A DNA stretch of 10,564 nucleotides from Chloroflexota bacterium (GCA_028287725.1 JAQBPC010000680.1:1-10564), one strand, 5' to 3'; positions 1-6,808 are shown, numbered from the stretch's first letter. Program-made: numbers and translations. The notes: generated by a model not told the origin, from the sequence alone.

Positions 1-581
1 AGAACAGCTTGCGCGGAGGCCGCCGTCTTCCGAAGGAATAAGGATTGCAGGAGAGTGCATTGCTCTTGAGAAAACTCGTATTCGCGCTCAAGCTCCTTAC
101 GTGCATCATCATTGTCCAGGGAATCAACCTCTACGAGATGCGCACCGTGCGCAAGTACGTCCTCCCAAGGTTCCGCTGCTGATATGCTCCCGCCAGAACT
201 CCAGAACGCCGACGTGATTACTGGTAGGGTCTCGCCATTATAGTCGTCGAGTATGTACTGCAGAGCCTCGTCGCGAGCTAGCGCAAATAATTCGGAGGAT
301 ATTCCCCTGAAGTACGTTTCCAGCTCATATGTCCGCCCGCTCGGATATGGATTACGCGAGCTGTCGACGTCAAAAAATACGCCGACAGTTCCTAGGGAGC
401 CGAAGGCAATAGTGCCTCGGGCCCCTTGGCTGTTCTGGCGATTATAGTTTATGCCGTCCCATGACAGTTCATAATCAAGTGTTGCATCCGGCGCAATGAA
501 GATAGCGTACGCTATCGTATGCAACACTGCCCCCCAGTACAGCTGATTGGACGTAGGAAATCCATCCTTTTGATCGCCCAT
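1..581 (-). CDS. Hypothetical protein, C-terminus cut by window edge
   Basis: The minus-strand frame is open from an ATG at 581 to the left edge, giving 193 codons without a stop. A strong Shine-Dalgarno AGGAG lies 6 nt before the ATG. The product begins MGDQKDGFPTSNQLYWGAVL and contains LSWDGINYNRQNSQGARGTI, FFDVDSS and PVITSAFWSSGG, then an acidic, charged stretch with YEFSQEQ near the edge. There is no signal peptide or clear membrane segment, so it is probably cytosolic. I do not recognise a named family. The composition (aromatic, D/E/N-rich, compact) resembles small proteins that accumulate near polymorphic toxin genes, but that is inference. It is the furthest downstream of the small minus-strand genes, 84 nt after the stop of the next gene upstream. 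Coding character is good throughout; function is unknown. Confidence 0.75.
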   Translation of the reverse strand, partial: MGDQKDGFPTSNQLYWGAVLHTIAYAIFIAPDATLDYELSWDGINYNRQNSQGARGTIAFGSLGTVGVFFDVDSSRNPYPSGRTYELETYFRGISSELFALARDEALQYILDDYNGETLPVITSAFWSSGGSISAAEPWEDVLAHGAHLVEVDSLDNDDARKELEREYEFSQEQCTLLQSLFLRKTAASAQAV

Positions 582-665
582 CAACTTCTCCTGGTCGCTT
601 TAGCGGAGCAAGCACGCATTGCGGAATTGGTCAGCCCATGCGGTGACGGTGGCAGCTAAACTTAG

Positions 666-1094
666 TCAGAAGCCCCGAAGCTTGTTCCAGATCGTTTTGC
701 AAATGCCATCCGGCATCACCTGCGTGTTGGTCCGTTCATTTACTCGCAGCGAAGTCAAGTTGTCGGCGACGACAAAGGAGACGTAATCCAGGTTCAACGT
801 AGGAACGATGTTTTCAATAAATGCTCTCGCTTCTGCTGCACTGAGACGTGCGTCAGCCGTTTCATCCACTACCAGACTCTGCAATGTTTCAATGATTCCA
901 GCAGGTACCACGCGCCAGGTATCTAGGCCGAGGATGATCGCCTTCACGGACTCTAGCTCACGTAAAAGGTCGAGCGCATCCGGGGGGCGAAGCAGCAGCT
1001 CCCCACCCATGTCGATTCCTAGTGGTTCATATCTCTCAAAGATCTCTACCATCGGTGGATTGGTACTCCAATGGGATCTTTCCCACGTGGCCAC
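666..1094 (-). CDS. Small hypothetical protein, weakly Imm40-like
   Basis: This is a 142-codon frame from a GTG at 1094. Neither the GTG nor the in-frame ATG at 1052 (giving MVEIFERYEPLGIDMGGELL) has a convincing Shine-Dalgarno sequence, so the start is uncertain. Translation may be coupled to the gene 25 nt upstream. The protein is soluble, with no signal peptide or membrane helix. Its order of elements is a G-x-E-L-L-L segment, a helix with LDLLRELES, then the strand AIILGLDTWRV, a helix, and a late strand YVSFVVADN. A short strand of the type xILGxDxx after an L-rich helix recalls the Imm40 immunity family. I hold this only as a faint resemblance and assign no function. It lies in a same-strand run of small orphan genes. 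Confidence 0.6.
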   Translation of the reverse strand: MATWERSHWSTNPPMVEIFERYEPLGIDMGGELLLRPPDALDLLRELESVKAIILGLDTWRVVPAGIIETLQSLVVDETADARLSAAEARAFIENIVPTLNLDYVSFVVADNLTSLRVNERTNTQVMPDGICKTIWNKLRGF

Positions 1095-1119
1095 GAGCGT
1101 CGCTGATGTGCACGAAGAG

Positions 1120-1506
1120 TTACAGCAGGTGCTTGGAACGCTTGTAGAGGCGCCTTGATAGTGGTCGGAGGTGTCTGGCGACCAACTTTCCGGGCGGGCC
1201 TGCCCACACGAGGGCCTCCAGGAAACCGGTAATGAAGAGGCTCCGCGTCAGGTCATCTTCGGGCTTTGCCGCGTCTTCGATAAAGTCAAGCACTCTTGCC
1301 CTGAGTTCTGAAATCACGTCTCCGTCATGGCCCGATGAGTCCTGAGAGGATTGCATCGTTTCGATGGCAAACTTGGCGAGAGCACTGAACGCTGCAAACG
1401 GTGACACCTCGCCTTCGCCCTCCTCTATTTTTCTGAGCCTGGGGCGGATTTCAGGTAGGCGGTCCGCCAGATCGTCAACCACCGTGTCATAACTTAGCAT
1501 TGGCAT
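1120..1506 (-). CDS. Small helical hypothetical protein, possibly DUF7674-like
   Basis: The 128-codon frame starts at ATG 1506; a second in-frame ATG at 1500 has a weak GGA 6 nt upstream and is an equally good start. The protein looks all-helical and soluble. An N-terminal segment DLADRLPEIRPRLRK is followed by an acidic turn (EEGEGE), then SPFAAFSALAKFAIE, a central ISELRARVLDFIEDAA helix, and a C-terminal FITGFLEALVWAGPP block ending in basic residues. The layout (leader helix with PEI, a short xxFxxLAxF core, a helix ending DFIE, then FLEAL) is reminiscent of DUF7674, whose function is unknown; this comes from memory and is weak. It sits 25 nt upstream of the 666-1094 gene on the same strand, so the two are likely co-transcribed. 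Confidence 0.65.
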   Translation of the reverse strand: MPMLSYDTVVDDLADRLPEIRPRLRKIEEGEGEVSPFAAFSALAKFAIETMQSSQDSSGHDGDVISELRARVLDFIEDAAKPEDDLTRSLFITGFLEALVWAGPPGKLVARHLRPLSRRLYKRSKHLL

Positions 1507-1653
1507 TCCATGCGGGTGTCTGCGTGTTAACCCGCGTCACGAACTTTAGCGAACTGGGTCCGCACCGCTTGGCGGGTTAGCCCCGTCTGCGAAGATTTCC
1601 CCGGCAACATCCACCAGCAATTGGCGGTTACGGACCTAAGCCTTCTATCGAAC
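1507..1653. other. Short gap without a gene
   Basis: This 147-nt gap separates two minus-strand genes. I see no convincing ORF, hairpin with a T-tract or promoter pair. It may contain a promoter for the 1506-666 gene pair, but nothing stands out. Confidence 0.4.
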
Positions 1654-2058
1654 CTAGCAGCACTGCTCTTGCAACAGACCTGCGTAGACTTGACCATTAA
1701 TTGTGATGGAGTCTGCCTGTACGTATAAGAAGTAAGTCCAAATCTCTAGCACGAAATTTGGAGCAAATTTTCGAATCGGATGCAGCGGCAGCTTGACCTT
1801 AACTTTATCAGATCGTTCATGAGTAATTGAAGACAGCTCCAAGTAGTCTTCCTCGATCTGTTTTCTTGCCAGGAAAAACGCCACTACGCCTTCGAATAGA
1901 ACTTGATACGTTTTCTCTTCCCCAACATCGATCGCTGTCAAATGCATGTCAACGGTACGTGTGAGGGGATCAAGCGTCAGCTTTGTGATCGTGGTGACCC
2001 AGAGATCGGCAAGTTGAGCGTCAAGGTCAGTTCGCTCTTCGCCGGCTGAGCGCTTCAT
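1654..2058 (-). CDS. Hypothetical protein, possibly YxiG-like
   Basis: The open frame extends back to a GTG at 2127, but the ATG at 2058 has GAGG 5 nt upstream while the GTG has none, so I choose 2058 (134 aa). The product begins MKRSAGEERTDLDAQLADLW. It is rich in beta strand: TKLTLDPLTRTVDMHLTAID, then YQVLFEGVVAFFLAR, then a segment ending in WTYFLYVQADSITINGQVYA, and it ends in two cysteines. The pattern (a strand describing how a value contributes, a central xFxGVxxF strand, a late strand) recalls YxiG-like proteins, which in Bacillus lie in the wapA region among putative immunity genes. This resemblance is weak. The gene is 94 nt downstream of kptA on the same strand and could share its transcript. 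Confidence 0.7.
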   Translation of the reverse strand: MKRSAGEERTDLDAQLADLWVTTITKLTLDPLTRTVDMHLTAIDVGEEKTYQVLFEGVVAFFLARKQIEEDYLELSSITHERSDKVKVKLPLHPIRKFAPNFVLEIWTYFLYVQADSITINGQVYAGLLQEQCC

Positions 2059-2152
2059 TTTGACCTCGCTTGCGATTTGGGGCGCATCAGTACCGCTGAG
2101 CGTCGCAACGCCTGTGGTGCGCTTCACGATCCATCAAGAGCCATCTCCAATC

Positions 2153-2701
2153 TCATAGCTGCTGCAGATACCCAAACGGTACATGCTCAACCAGCCAGAC
2201 ACCATTATCGGAGAGGTAGAACAGGTGGCCGTCCCGCGCCATCGCCGCGGAGTCGATCGCGAGCACGACCGGCCGGCCGTGCCGCGCTCCAACCGTTCGC
2301 GCGGTCGCGGTGTCGGCTGACAGATGGACGTGCTGGCGGCTCATCTTGAGGATGCCACGCTCCAGTATGGCCTGAACCGTGCGCTCGCCGGTGCCGTGGT
2401 AGAGCGCGTCGGGCGGCACGCGTGGCTCCAACTGAAGGTCGACCTCGACGCTATGTCCCTGGTTGGCACGAATCAAGGTGCCGGTCTCGTCGAACGAGAA
2501 CCGCTGCTTGCTGTTCGTGCGCACGACCTCGGCAAGCTCCTCGGGACTGACGGGAAACCCGGTTCGCGCGCAGGCGGCAAGCAGGTCGGTCACCGGGACC
2601 CAGCCGCCCGGCGCCAGCACCAGTCCCAGCCGCTCGGGCTGGTGGCGCAGATGCTTGCTCAGGAATTTACTTACACGAACTAGCCGTTCTTCGCTCATCA
2701 T
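2153..2701 (-). CDS. kptA: RNA 2'-phosphotransferase (KptA/Tpt1 family)
   Basis: This is an NAD+-dependent enzyme that removes an internal 2'-phosphate from RNA, yielding ADP-ribose 1''-2''-cyclic phosphate and nicotinamide. In eukaryotes it completes tRNA splicing; in bacteria its substrate is unclear. All family hallmarks are present: SKHLRHQPERLGL with Arg19-His20 and a GGWV turn at 32-35 in the N-terminal winged-helix lobe; a QRFSFDETGTLIRANQGHSV motif around 66-85 with Arg78; YHGT at 101-104; GILKMSRQHVHLS at 116-128 with Arg122; then a C-terminal NAD-binding lobe ending GVWLVEHVP. The length of 182 aa is normal and the gene looks intact. Two adjacent ATGs occur; GAGG is only 2 nt from the first (2701) but 5 nt from the second (2698), so initiation is probably at 2698. 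The next same-strand gene downstream is the 1654-2058 ORF. Confidence 0.96.
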   Translation of the reverse strand: MMSEERLVRVSKFLSKHLRHQPERLGLVLAPGGWVPVTDLLAACARTGFPVSPEELAEVVRTNSKQRFSFDETGTLIRANQGHSVEVDLQLEPRVPPDALYHGTGERTVQAILERGILKMSRQHVHLSADTATARTVGARHGRPVVLAIDSAAMARDGHLFYLSDNGVWLVEHVPFGYLQQL

Positions 2702-2887
2702 ATCCTCGGTCTCGGGTTAGTCGCACACGTATATCAGGACGAGCCATCGAGTTCTCGAAACTGCCCCACGACACACATTGCCCTGGTCGGCGCTACCCAC
2801 TTGATAAAGTGCTTCGACTCTCGTTTCGATCTAACTACTCTATCTAATCCTCAAAAGTACGTGGCTGGCGAAGCAGGTCCGTTGAAT

Positions 2888-2923
2888 CACAGATGTCGCA
2901 GAATGCACAGATGACACAGATGG
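2888..2923 (-). repeat. 9-nt period repeat, inverted copy
   Basis: Four 9-nt units are read on the plus strand as CACAGATGT, CGCAGAATG, CACAGATGA and CACAGATGG. Read on the minus strand they become NNATCTGTG units, so this is the inverted counterpart of the arrays at 3099-3134 and 3208-3252. A GTGGCTGGCGAAGCAG motif lies 12 nt to its left (2861-2876). Confidence 0.8.
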
Positions 2924-3036
2924 TTGCGAGGGCCCATACAGCGTGCTTGCAACTTGTTTGGCTTGTTCGCCTTTAGGTGGTAACCATTGCCTGCGGTTGG
3001 CGAGCATGGCTGGCGGCCGGCTATCCACTGTGTGAG

Positions 3037-3144
3037 AGTGGCGCCGAGTTCGTAGCTGGCGAAGCAGATTGCACTTACTGTCTATCGGGTGCCTCTATCC
3101 ATCTGTGGTATCTGTGCTATCTGTGTTTCTGCGAGTCAAAGGAA
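3037..3144 (+). repeat. Imperfect ~108-nt tandem repeat, unit 1
   Basis: The unit begins AGTGGCGCCGAG, continues through GTAGCTGGCGAAGCAG and TTGCACTTACTGT, and ends with a 9-nt array at 3099-3134: CCATCTGTG, GTATCTGTG, CTATCTGTG and the terminal TTTCTGCGA. The adjacent unit 2 matches in the same order, with scattered substitutions. Such ATCTGTG arrays are familiar in some GC-rich bacterial genomes as dispersed non-coding repeats; their function is unknown. Confidence 0.8.
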
Positions 3145-3252
3145 AGTAGCGCCGAAGTGCATGGCTGCTACAGCAGGTTGCGCTTACTGTGTATCGTGCG
3201 CCCCCACCCATCTGTGTCATCTGTCGTATCTGTGCCATCTGTGTTTCTATGA
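3145..3252 (+). repeat. Imperfect ~108-nt tandem repeat, unit 2
   Basis: The unit starts AGTAGCGCCGAAG, then runs through TTGCGCTTACTGTGTATCG to a 9-nt array at 3208-3252: CCATCTGTG, TCATCTGTC, GTATCTGTG, CCATCTGTG and the terminal TTTCTATGA. It has one more 9-nt unit than unit 1, as expected for slippage. Just after it, CCAGCGAAGCGGG (3276-3288) looks like the start of a third, decayed copy. Confidence 0.8.
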
Positions 3253-3339
3253 TTCGATGGCACCAATGAACGCGGCCAGCGAAGCGGGTCAAAAAAGAGA
3301 TCCAGAGCAGTTCAAGGAAGTTCAACGCAATTGTCTTGG

Positions 3340-3957
3340 CTAACCTAACATGGCATTTACTTGGACTTCCTTGTACCGGAAGCAGTCGATCACGTGATCG
3401 TTCACCATGCCGGTTGCCTGCATGTGGGCATAACAAATCGTGGAGCCGACGAAGGTGAAGCCGCGGCGCTTCAAGTCCTTGCTCAGGGCGTCTGATTCAT
3501 CGGTGCGCGCCGGTATCTCAGACATTGAGCGCCAGGCATTTACCTTTGGCTGTCCGCCAACCTGCCCCCAGATGTACGCGTCAAAGCTGCCGAATTCCTT
3601 CTGGACCTCGAGGAACGCCTTGGCATTCGTGATGGCTGCCGCGACCTTTAGCCGATTGCGGATAATGCCGGGGTCGGCGAGCAACTCGGCAACCTTCTCG
3701 GGCGTATAGGCGGCGACGCGCTCGGGGTCGAATTGGTCGAACGCCCGCCGGTATCCCTCCCTGCGCAACAGAATCGTGTCCCAGCTCAATCCGGCTTGAG
3801 CACCCTCCAGGATCAGGAACTCGAACAGCTTCCGGTCGTCGTGCACCGGCACGCCCCACTCCTCATCGTGGTACTGAATCGAGCGCAGGTTCCCTGCCCA
3901 GGCGCAGCGCATGGGGCCATGCGCGGCGCCAACCGCTTCGATGGCGTCTGTAGCCAT
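3340..3957 (-). CDS. tag: DNA-3-methyladenine glycosylase I (Tag)
   Basis: This is a base-excision repair enzyme that cleaves N3-methyladenine from alkylated DNA, leaving an abasic site. The start at ATG 3957 (205 aa) is set by AGGAG 5 nt upstream; the frame extends back to 4038 but that extension is not conserved in character. Family signatures are complete: MRCAWAG (Cys18), YHDEEWGVP (His30), LEGAQAGLSW (Glu51, matching Glu38 of E. coli Tag; Trp59), IIRNRLKV, SKDLKRRGFTFVGSTICYAH, and MVNDH...C (His188, Cys192). Cys18, His30, His188 and Cys192 correspond to the zinc ligands of the E. coli enzyme, with the same four-residue spacing of the last pair. An N-terminal extension of about 14 residues precedes the usual start of the fold. 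The gene stands alone, divergent from the flavoprotein at 4295. Confidence 0.96.
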   Translation of the reverse strand: MATDAIEAVGAAHGPMRCAWAGNLRSIQYHDEEWGVPVHDDRKLFEFLILEGAQAGLSWDTILLRREGYRRAFDQFDPERVAAYTPEKVAELLADPGIIRNRLKVAAAITNAKAFLEVQKEFGSFDAYIWGQVGGQPKVNAWRSMSEIPARTDESDALSKDLKRRGFTFVGSTICYAHMQATGMVNDHVIDCFRYKEVQVNAMLG

Positions 3958-4294
3958 TGCCTCTCCTCTTTGTGCTCGGCGATTCTTGGCCGTGGTCATA
4001 TAGACTCGAACTACGCCTTTGGCAGACTCCAGGGCCATCGTAAGTAGCCACCCAGGAACAGGGACGGGAACGCAGTCGCCAACGCGCTTGGGCCAAATAT
4101 ACCATCTAGAGTATCGCGTCCCGCGCGGAAACCTTTACACTTGCTATGCACCAATATATCGCTATATTTGGCGCGCGGCACGGACGTGCGGCAAGCGCCT
4201 TCGCCGCCTTTTAGGGTTTATAGACAAACCAGACTATTCCGCCCTTTCGGGTTGATTGGCCAGCGAGACTGCTTTCGGGAAAGGATTGGATCCC
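3958..4294. promoter_or_regulatory. Divergent intergenic region between tag and the dehydrogenase
   Basis: About 337 nt contain no convincing gene. The centre is AT-rich and holds the motif GCCAAATATA at 4092-4101, CCAATATA at 4151-4158 and the inverse TATATTTGGC at 4163-4172. The first and last are exact 10-bp inverted repeats 61 nt apart, while the second and third form a local near-palindrome. They could be operator half-sites or cruciform-forming sequence. No glycine riboswitch core was found. Confidence 0.45.
4141..4168 (+). promoter_or_regulatory. Candidate sigma-70-type promoter for the dehydrogenase
   Basis: A -35-like TTGCTA (4141-4146) and a -10-like TATATT (4163-4168, five of six to TATAAT) are separated by 16 nt. 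This predicts transcription from about 4175 and a leader of about 120 nt. The -10 overlaps the inverted AT-rich motif, so a repressor binding there could block it. The evidence is by eye only. Confidence 0.3.
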
Positions 4295-6745
4295 ATGCGT
4301 GACCAGGCTCGGGTGGTGATTATTGGCGCCGGTATGGTTGGCTGCAGCGCGGCATACCACCTGGCCAAGCTGGGCTGGCGCGATATCGTCGTGCTTGAAC
4401 AAGGCCCACTCTTCGCCACAGGCGGCTCCACATCGCACGCACCCGGTCTGATGTTCCAGATCAATAGTTCCCGCATGGTCAGCAAACTGGCGCAATACAC
4501 GACGGATCTGTATGCGCGGCAATCGCTCCACGGGCAGCCAGGGTTCATGCGCGTGGGAAGCGTCGAAGTGGCGATTACACCCGAGCGCTGGGCCGATCTC
4601 AAACGAAAGCATGGATTTGCTCGTGTCTGGGGCGTCGAGGCTGAGCTGATCTCCGCCGCCGAGGCCGGACGGCTCATCCCCGTCCTGCGAACCGATGAGC
4701 TGTACGGCGCACTGCATGTGCCGTCCGACGGCATCGCCAAGGCACTGGTCTCGGCCGAGTCCCTCGCGGCCCAGGCCAAGGAACTGGGCGTCGAGTTTTG
4801 CGAGTACACCGCCGTCACCGGAGTTGAGGTGGCGAACGGCAGGGTGCGGGCAGTCCAGACCTCCAACGGGCGGATTGCAACCGAGCAACTGTTGCTGTGT
4901 GCCGGCATATGGGGGCCGCGCATCGGTCGTATGGCCGGTGTCTCTATCCCGCTCAGCCCCATGGAGCACCAGTATGTGCGCACGGCGCCCCTGGCCGAGC
5001 TGAAAGGTGAAGCCCGAGAGATCGTGCACCCCGTCCTGCGCCATCAGGATCGCTCGATGTATTTTCGCCAGCACGCGGACTGTTATGGCATCGGCTCGTA
5101 CTATCATGAACCGATTCTGGTAGAGCCCGATGCGATTCTCAACCACGCCGATGCGCCGGTGATGCCATCGGTCAGAAGCTTCACGCCCGAGCACTTTGCC
5201 GCCGCGCAGGAAGCAGCCGAACGGCTCATCCCCGGCATCCGCGGCTTGGCGCATACCTATGAGATCAACGGCATGTTCTCCTTCACGCCGGATGGCCAGT
5301 CGCTGCTCGGTGAGTCGCATGATGTGCGCGGCTTCTGGGTGGCGGAGGCCGTCTGGATCACCCACGGCGGCGGCACCGGCAAGGTGATGGCCGAGTGGAT
5401 GGTCGACGGCGTCCCGAGCATCGATCTACGCGAGGCCGACCTGAATCGCTTTGCCGCGCACACCGCCAGCCCAAGCTACATTCGCGCCCGAAGCGCCCAG
5501 CAATATCGCGAAGTCTACGACATCATTCACCCGCTCCAGCAGATGGATCATCCGCGTCCGGTCCGCCGGAGTCCATTCCACCAGCGGCTGGAAGAGCTTG
5601 GCGGCGTGTTCTTCGAGAGCGCCGGCTGGGAGCGCCCGCAGTGGTTCGAGTCGAACAAGCAAGCGGTCGAGCCAGGGCGGGATCCCGAGCGCAGTGGCTG
5701 GACGGCGCGCTACTGGTCGCCTATCGCCGCGGCCGAGCACCGTGGCACTCGCGAGCGGGTCGCCATGTTCGATCTCACGGCGTTCACCAAGCTCGAGGTG
5801 AATGGAACAGGCGCGCTTGCTTACCTGCAGCGCATTGCCAGCAACCAAATGGACCAGAAGATTGGCCGCGTTACGTACACCGCCATGCTAAACAAAAAGG
5901 GCGGTATTCAGTGCGACCTTACGGTTACACGGCTCGCCGAGTCGCGATTCCTGGTGGTTACCGGCGGCTCGGTCGGCATGCATGACATGGCATGGATGCG
6001 CGGCCAGCTGCCCGAAGACGGCTCCGTATTCCTCAGCGACGTGACGTCCGGCTCGTGCTGTGTTGGCCTGTGGGGTCCGCAGGCGCGAGCCTTGCTGGAA
6101 GGCCTCACGGAGGACGACGTATCAAATGCCGGCTTTCCGTACTTCACGGCAAAGCGCATCTTCGTGGGGAATGTGCCGGTATTGGCGGTGCGGGTCTCGT
6201 ATGCCGGCGAGCTTGGCTGGGAACTCTATACGCCCACTGAGTACGGCCTTACGTTGTGGGACCTCTTGTGGAATGCAGGTCAGGCTTACGGTGTCATCGC
6301 CGCCGGTGGCGCCGCTTTCGATTCGCTACGGCTCGAAAAAGGCTATCGCTTGTGGGGCGCCGACATCCATAGCGACTACAATCCATATGAGGCAGGAATC
6401 GGCTTCGCCGTGCGCCTCAACAAGGGCGACTTCCTCGGGCGCGATGCGCTCGTTGCCGTCAAGGAAGCAGGAATCACGCGCAAGCTGTGCTGCCTCGTGC
6501 TCGACGATGCGAGCGAGGTGGTGATGGGCAAGGAGCCAATTGTTAGCGGCGACCGCGTACTCGGGTATGTGACCAGCGCCAACTACGGCTACACCGTCGG
6601 CAAAAGCATCGCCTATGGGTATCTCCCCATTGACCTTGCCGGCGAAGGCACTGCGGTGGATATCGAGTTCTTCGGTGAGCGCATCCCGGCGACGGTCACT
6701 GTCGAGCCGCTGTACGACCCCGAGGGGACGCGGCTGCGGAGTTGA
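4295..6745 (+). CDS. FAD-dependent dimethylglycine/sarcosine dehydrogenase-like protein with GcvT domain
   Basis: This is an oxidative N-demethylase type flavoprotein; relatives oxidise dimethylglycine or sarcosine and pass the one-carbon unit to tetrahydrofolate. The start at ATG 4295 (816 aa) has AAAGGA about 9 nt upstream; the frame opens at TTG 4256, which lacks support. Domains in order: a DAO/FAD fold at about 5-370 with VVIIGAGMVGCSAAYHLA and the acidic end of strand 2 (VVLEQ); STSHAPG with His48, the position of the covalently flavinylated His in DMGDH/SARDH; an FAO_M linker at about 375-430; a GCV_T folate-binding domain from about 440, with RERVAMFDLTAF at 486 and SLRLEKGYRLWGADI around 677-691; a GCV_T_C barrel at the end. 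It has no signal peptide and is presumably cytosolic. The length fits the family. No folate or glycine genes adjoin it, so the exact substrate is undetermined. Confidence 0.93.
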   Translation: MRDQARVVIIGAGMVGCSAAYHLAKLGWRDIVVLEQGPLFATGGSTSHAPGLMFQINSSRMVSKLAQYTTDLYARQSLHGQPGFMRVGSVEVAITPERWADLKRKHGFARVWGVEAELISAAEAGRLIPVLRTDELYGALHVPSDGIAKALVSAESLAAQAKELGVEFCEYTAVTGVEVANGRVRAVQTSNGRIATEQLLLCAGIWGPRIGRMAGVSIPLSPMEHQYVRTAPLAELKGEAREIVHPVLRHQDRSMYFRQHADCYGIGSYYHEPILVEPDAILNHADAPVMPSVRSFTPEHFAAAQEAAERLIPGIRGLAHTYEINGMFSFTPDGQSLLGESHDVRGFWVAEAVWITHGGGTGKVMAEWMVDGVPSIDLREADLNRFAAHTASPSYIRARSAQQYREVYDIIHPLQQMDHPRPVRRSPFHQRLEELGGVFFESAGWERPQWFESNKQAVEPGRDPERSGWTARYWSPIAAAEHRGTRERVAMFDLTAFTKLEVNGTGALAYLQRIASNQMDQKIGRVTYTAMLNKKGGIQCDLTVTRLAESRFLVVTGGSVGMHDMAWMRGQLPEDGSVFLSDVTSGSCCVGLWGPQARALLEGLTEDDVSNAGFPYFTAKRIFVGNVPVLAVRVSYAGELGWELYTPTEYGLTLWDLLWNAGQAYGVIAAGGAAFDSLRLEKGYRLWGADIHSDYNPYEAGIGFAVRLNKGDFLGRDALVAVKEAGITRKLCCLVLDDASEVVMGKEPIVSGDRVLGYVTSANYGYTVGKSIAYGYLPIDLAGEGTAVDIEFFGERIPATVTVEPLYDPEGTRLRS

Positions 6746-6776
6746 TCCTGCCCTGAGAATGAACTTGATCAGAACA

Positions 6777-6808
6777 ACGAGACCTCGGCGTTTCTGCCGA
6801 GGTCTCGT
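6777..6808. terminator. Perfect 13-bp hairpin between convergent genes
   Basis: ACGAGACCTCGGC (6777-6789) and GCCGAGGTCTCGT (6796-6808) pair perfectly around a 6-nt loop. It lies 31 nt after the dehydrogenase stop and about 70 nt past the end of the opposing aldo/keto reductase gene. There is no strong T-tract on the plus strand; the minus-strand side is followed by TGTTCTG. It is probably a bidirectional terminator or transcript-end stabiliser. Confidence 0.7.

Larger units (their letters stand above)
2702..3339. other. Gene-free region occupied by repeats
   Basis: About 640 nt lie between kptA and tag. The first 160 nt hold the presumed kptA promoter region and a small inverted repeat, CACTT-GATA-AAGTG at 2798-2811. 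The remainder is built from a 9-nt period repeat and longer imperfect copies, listed separately. The short open frames here encode repetitive peptides (YLCYLC, HLCHLSYLCHLC) only because nine is a multiple of three. They have no ribosome binding sites, and I do not regard them as genes. Confidence 0.7.

Noticed and set aside
808..1158. Plus-strand 116-codon frame over the 666-1094 gene
   Set aside because: It is rich in Ser/Arg with no structure pattern, whereas the minus strand forms a consistent same-strand gene run with plausible folds.
2861..3288. Possible CRISPR array
   Set aside because: The units are 9 nt and contiguous or ~108 nt and imperfect; there are no uniform 24-40-nt repeats with unique spacers and no cas genes.
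2977..3436. Short open frames encoding YLCYLC, HLCHLSYLCHLC and NTDSTDTTDG type peptides
   Set aside because: They are translations of a 9-nt period DNA repeat, which stays in frame on both strands; none has a ribosome binding site.
4100..4294. Possible glycine riboswitch before the GcvT-containing gene
   Set aside because: The conserved tandem aptamer cores were not found; the region is explained better by inverted AT-rich motifs and a simple promoter.
4211..5365. Long antisense open frame (384 codons) opposite the flavoprotein gene
   Set aside because: It is the complement of strongly recognisable DAO-fold coding sequence in a GC-rich gene; its product has no family features and no ribosome binding site.
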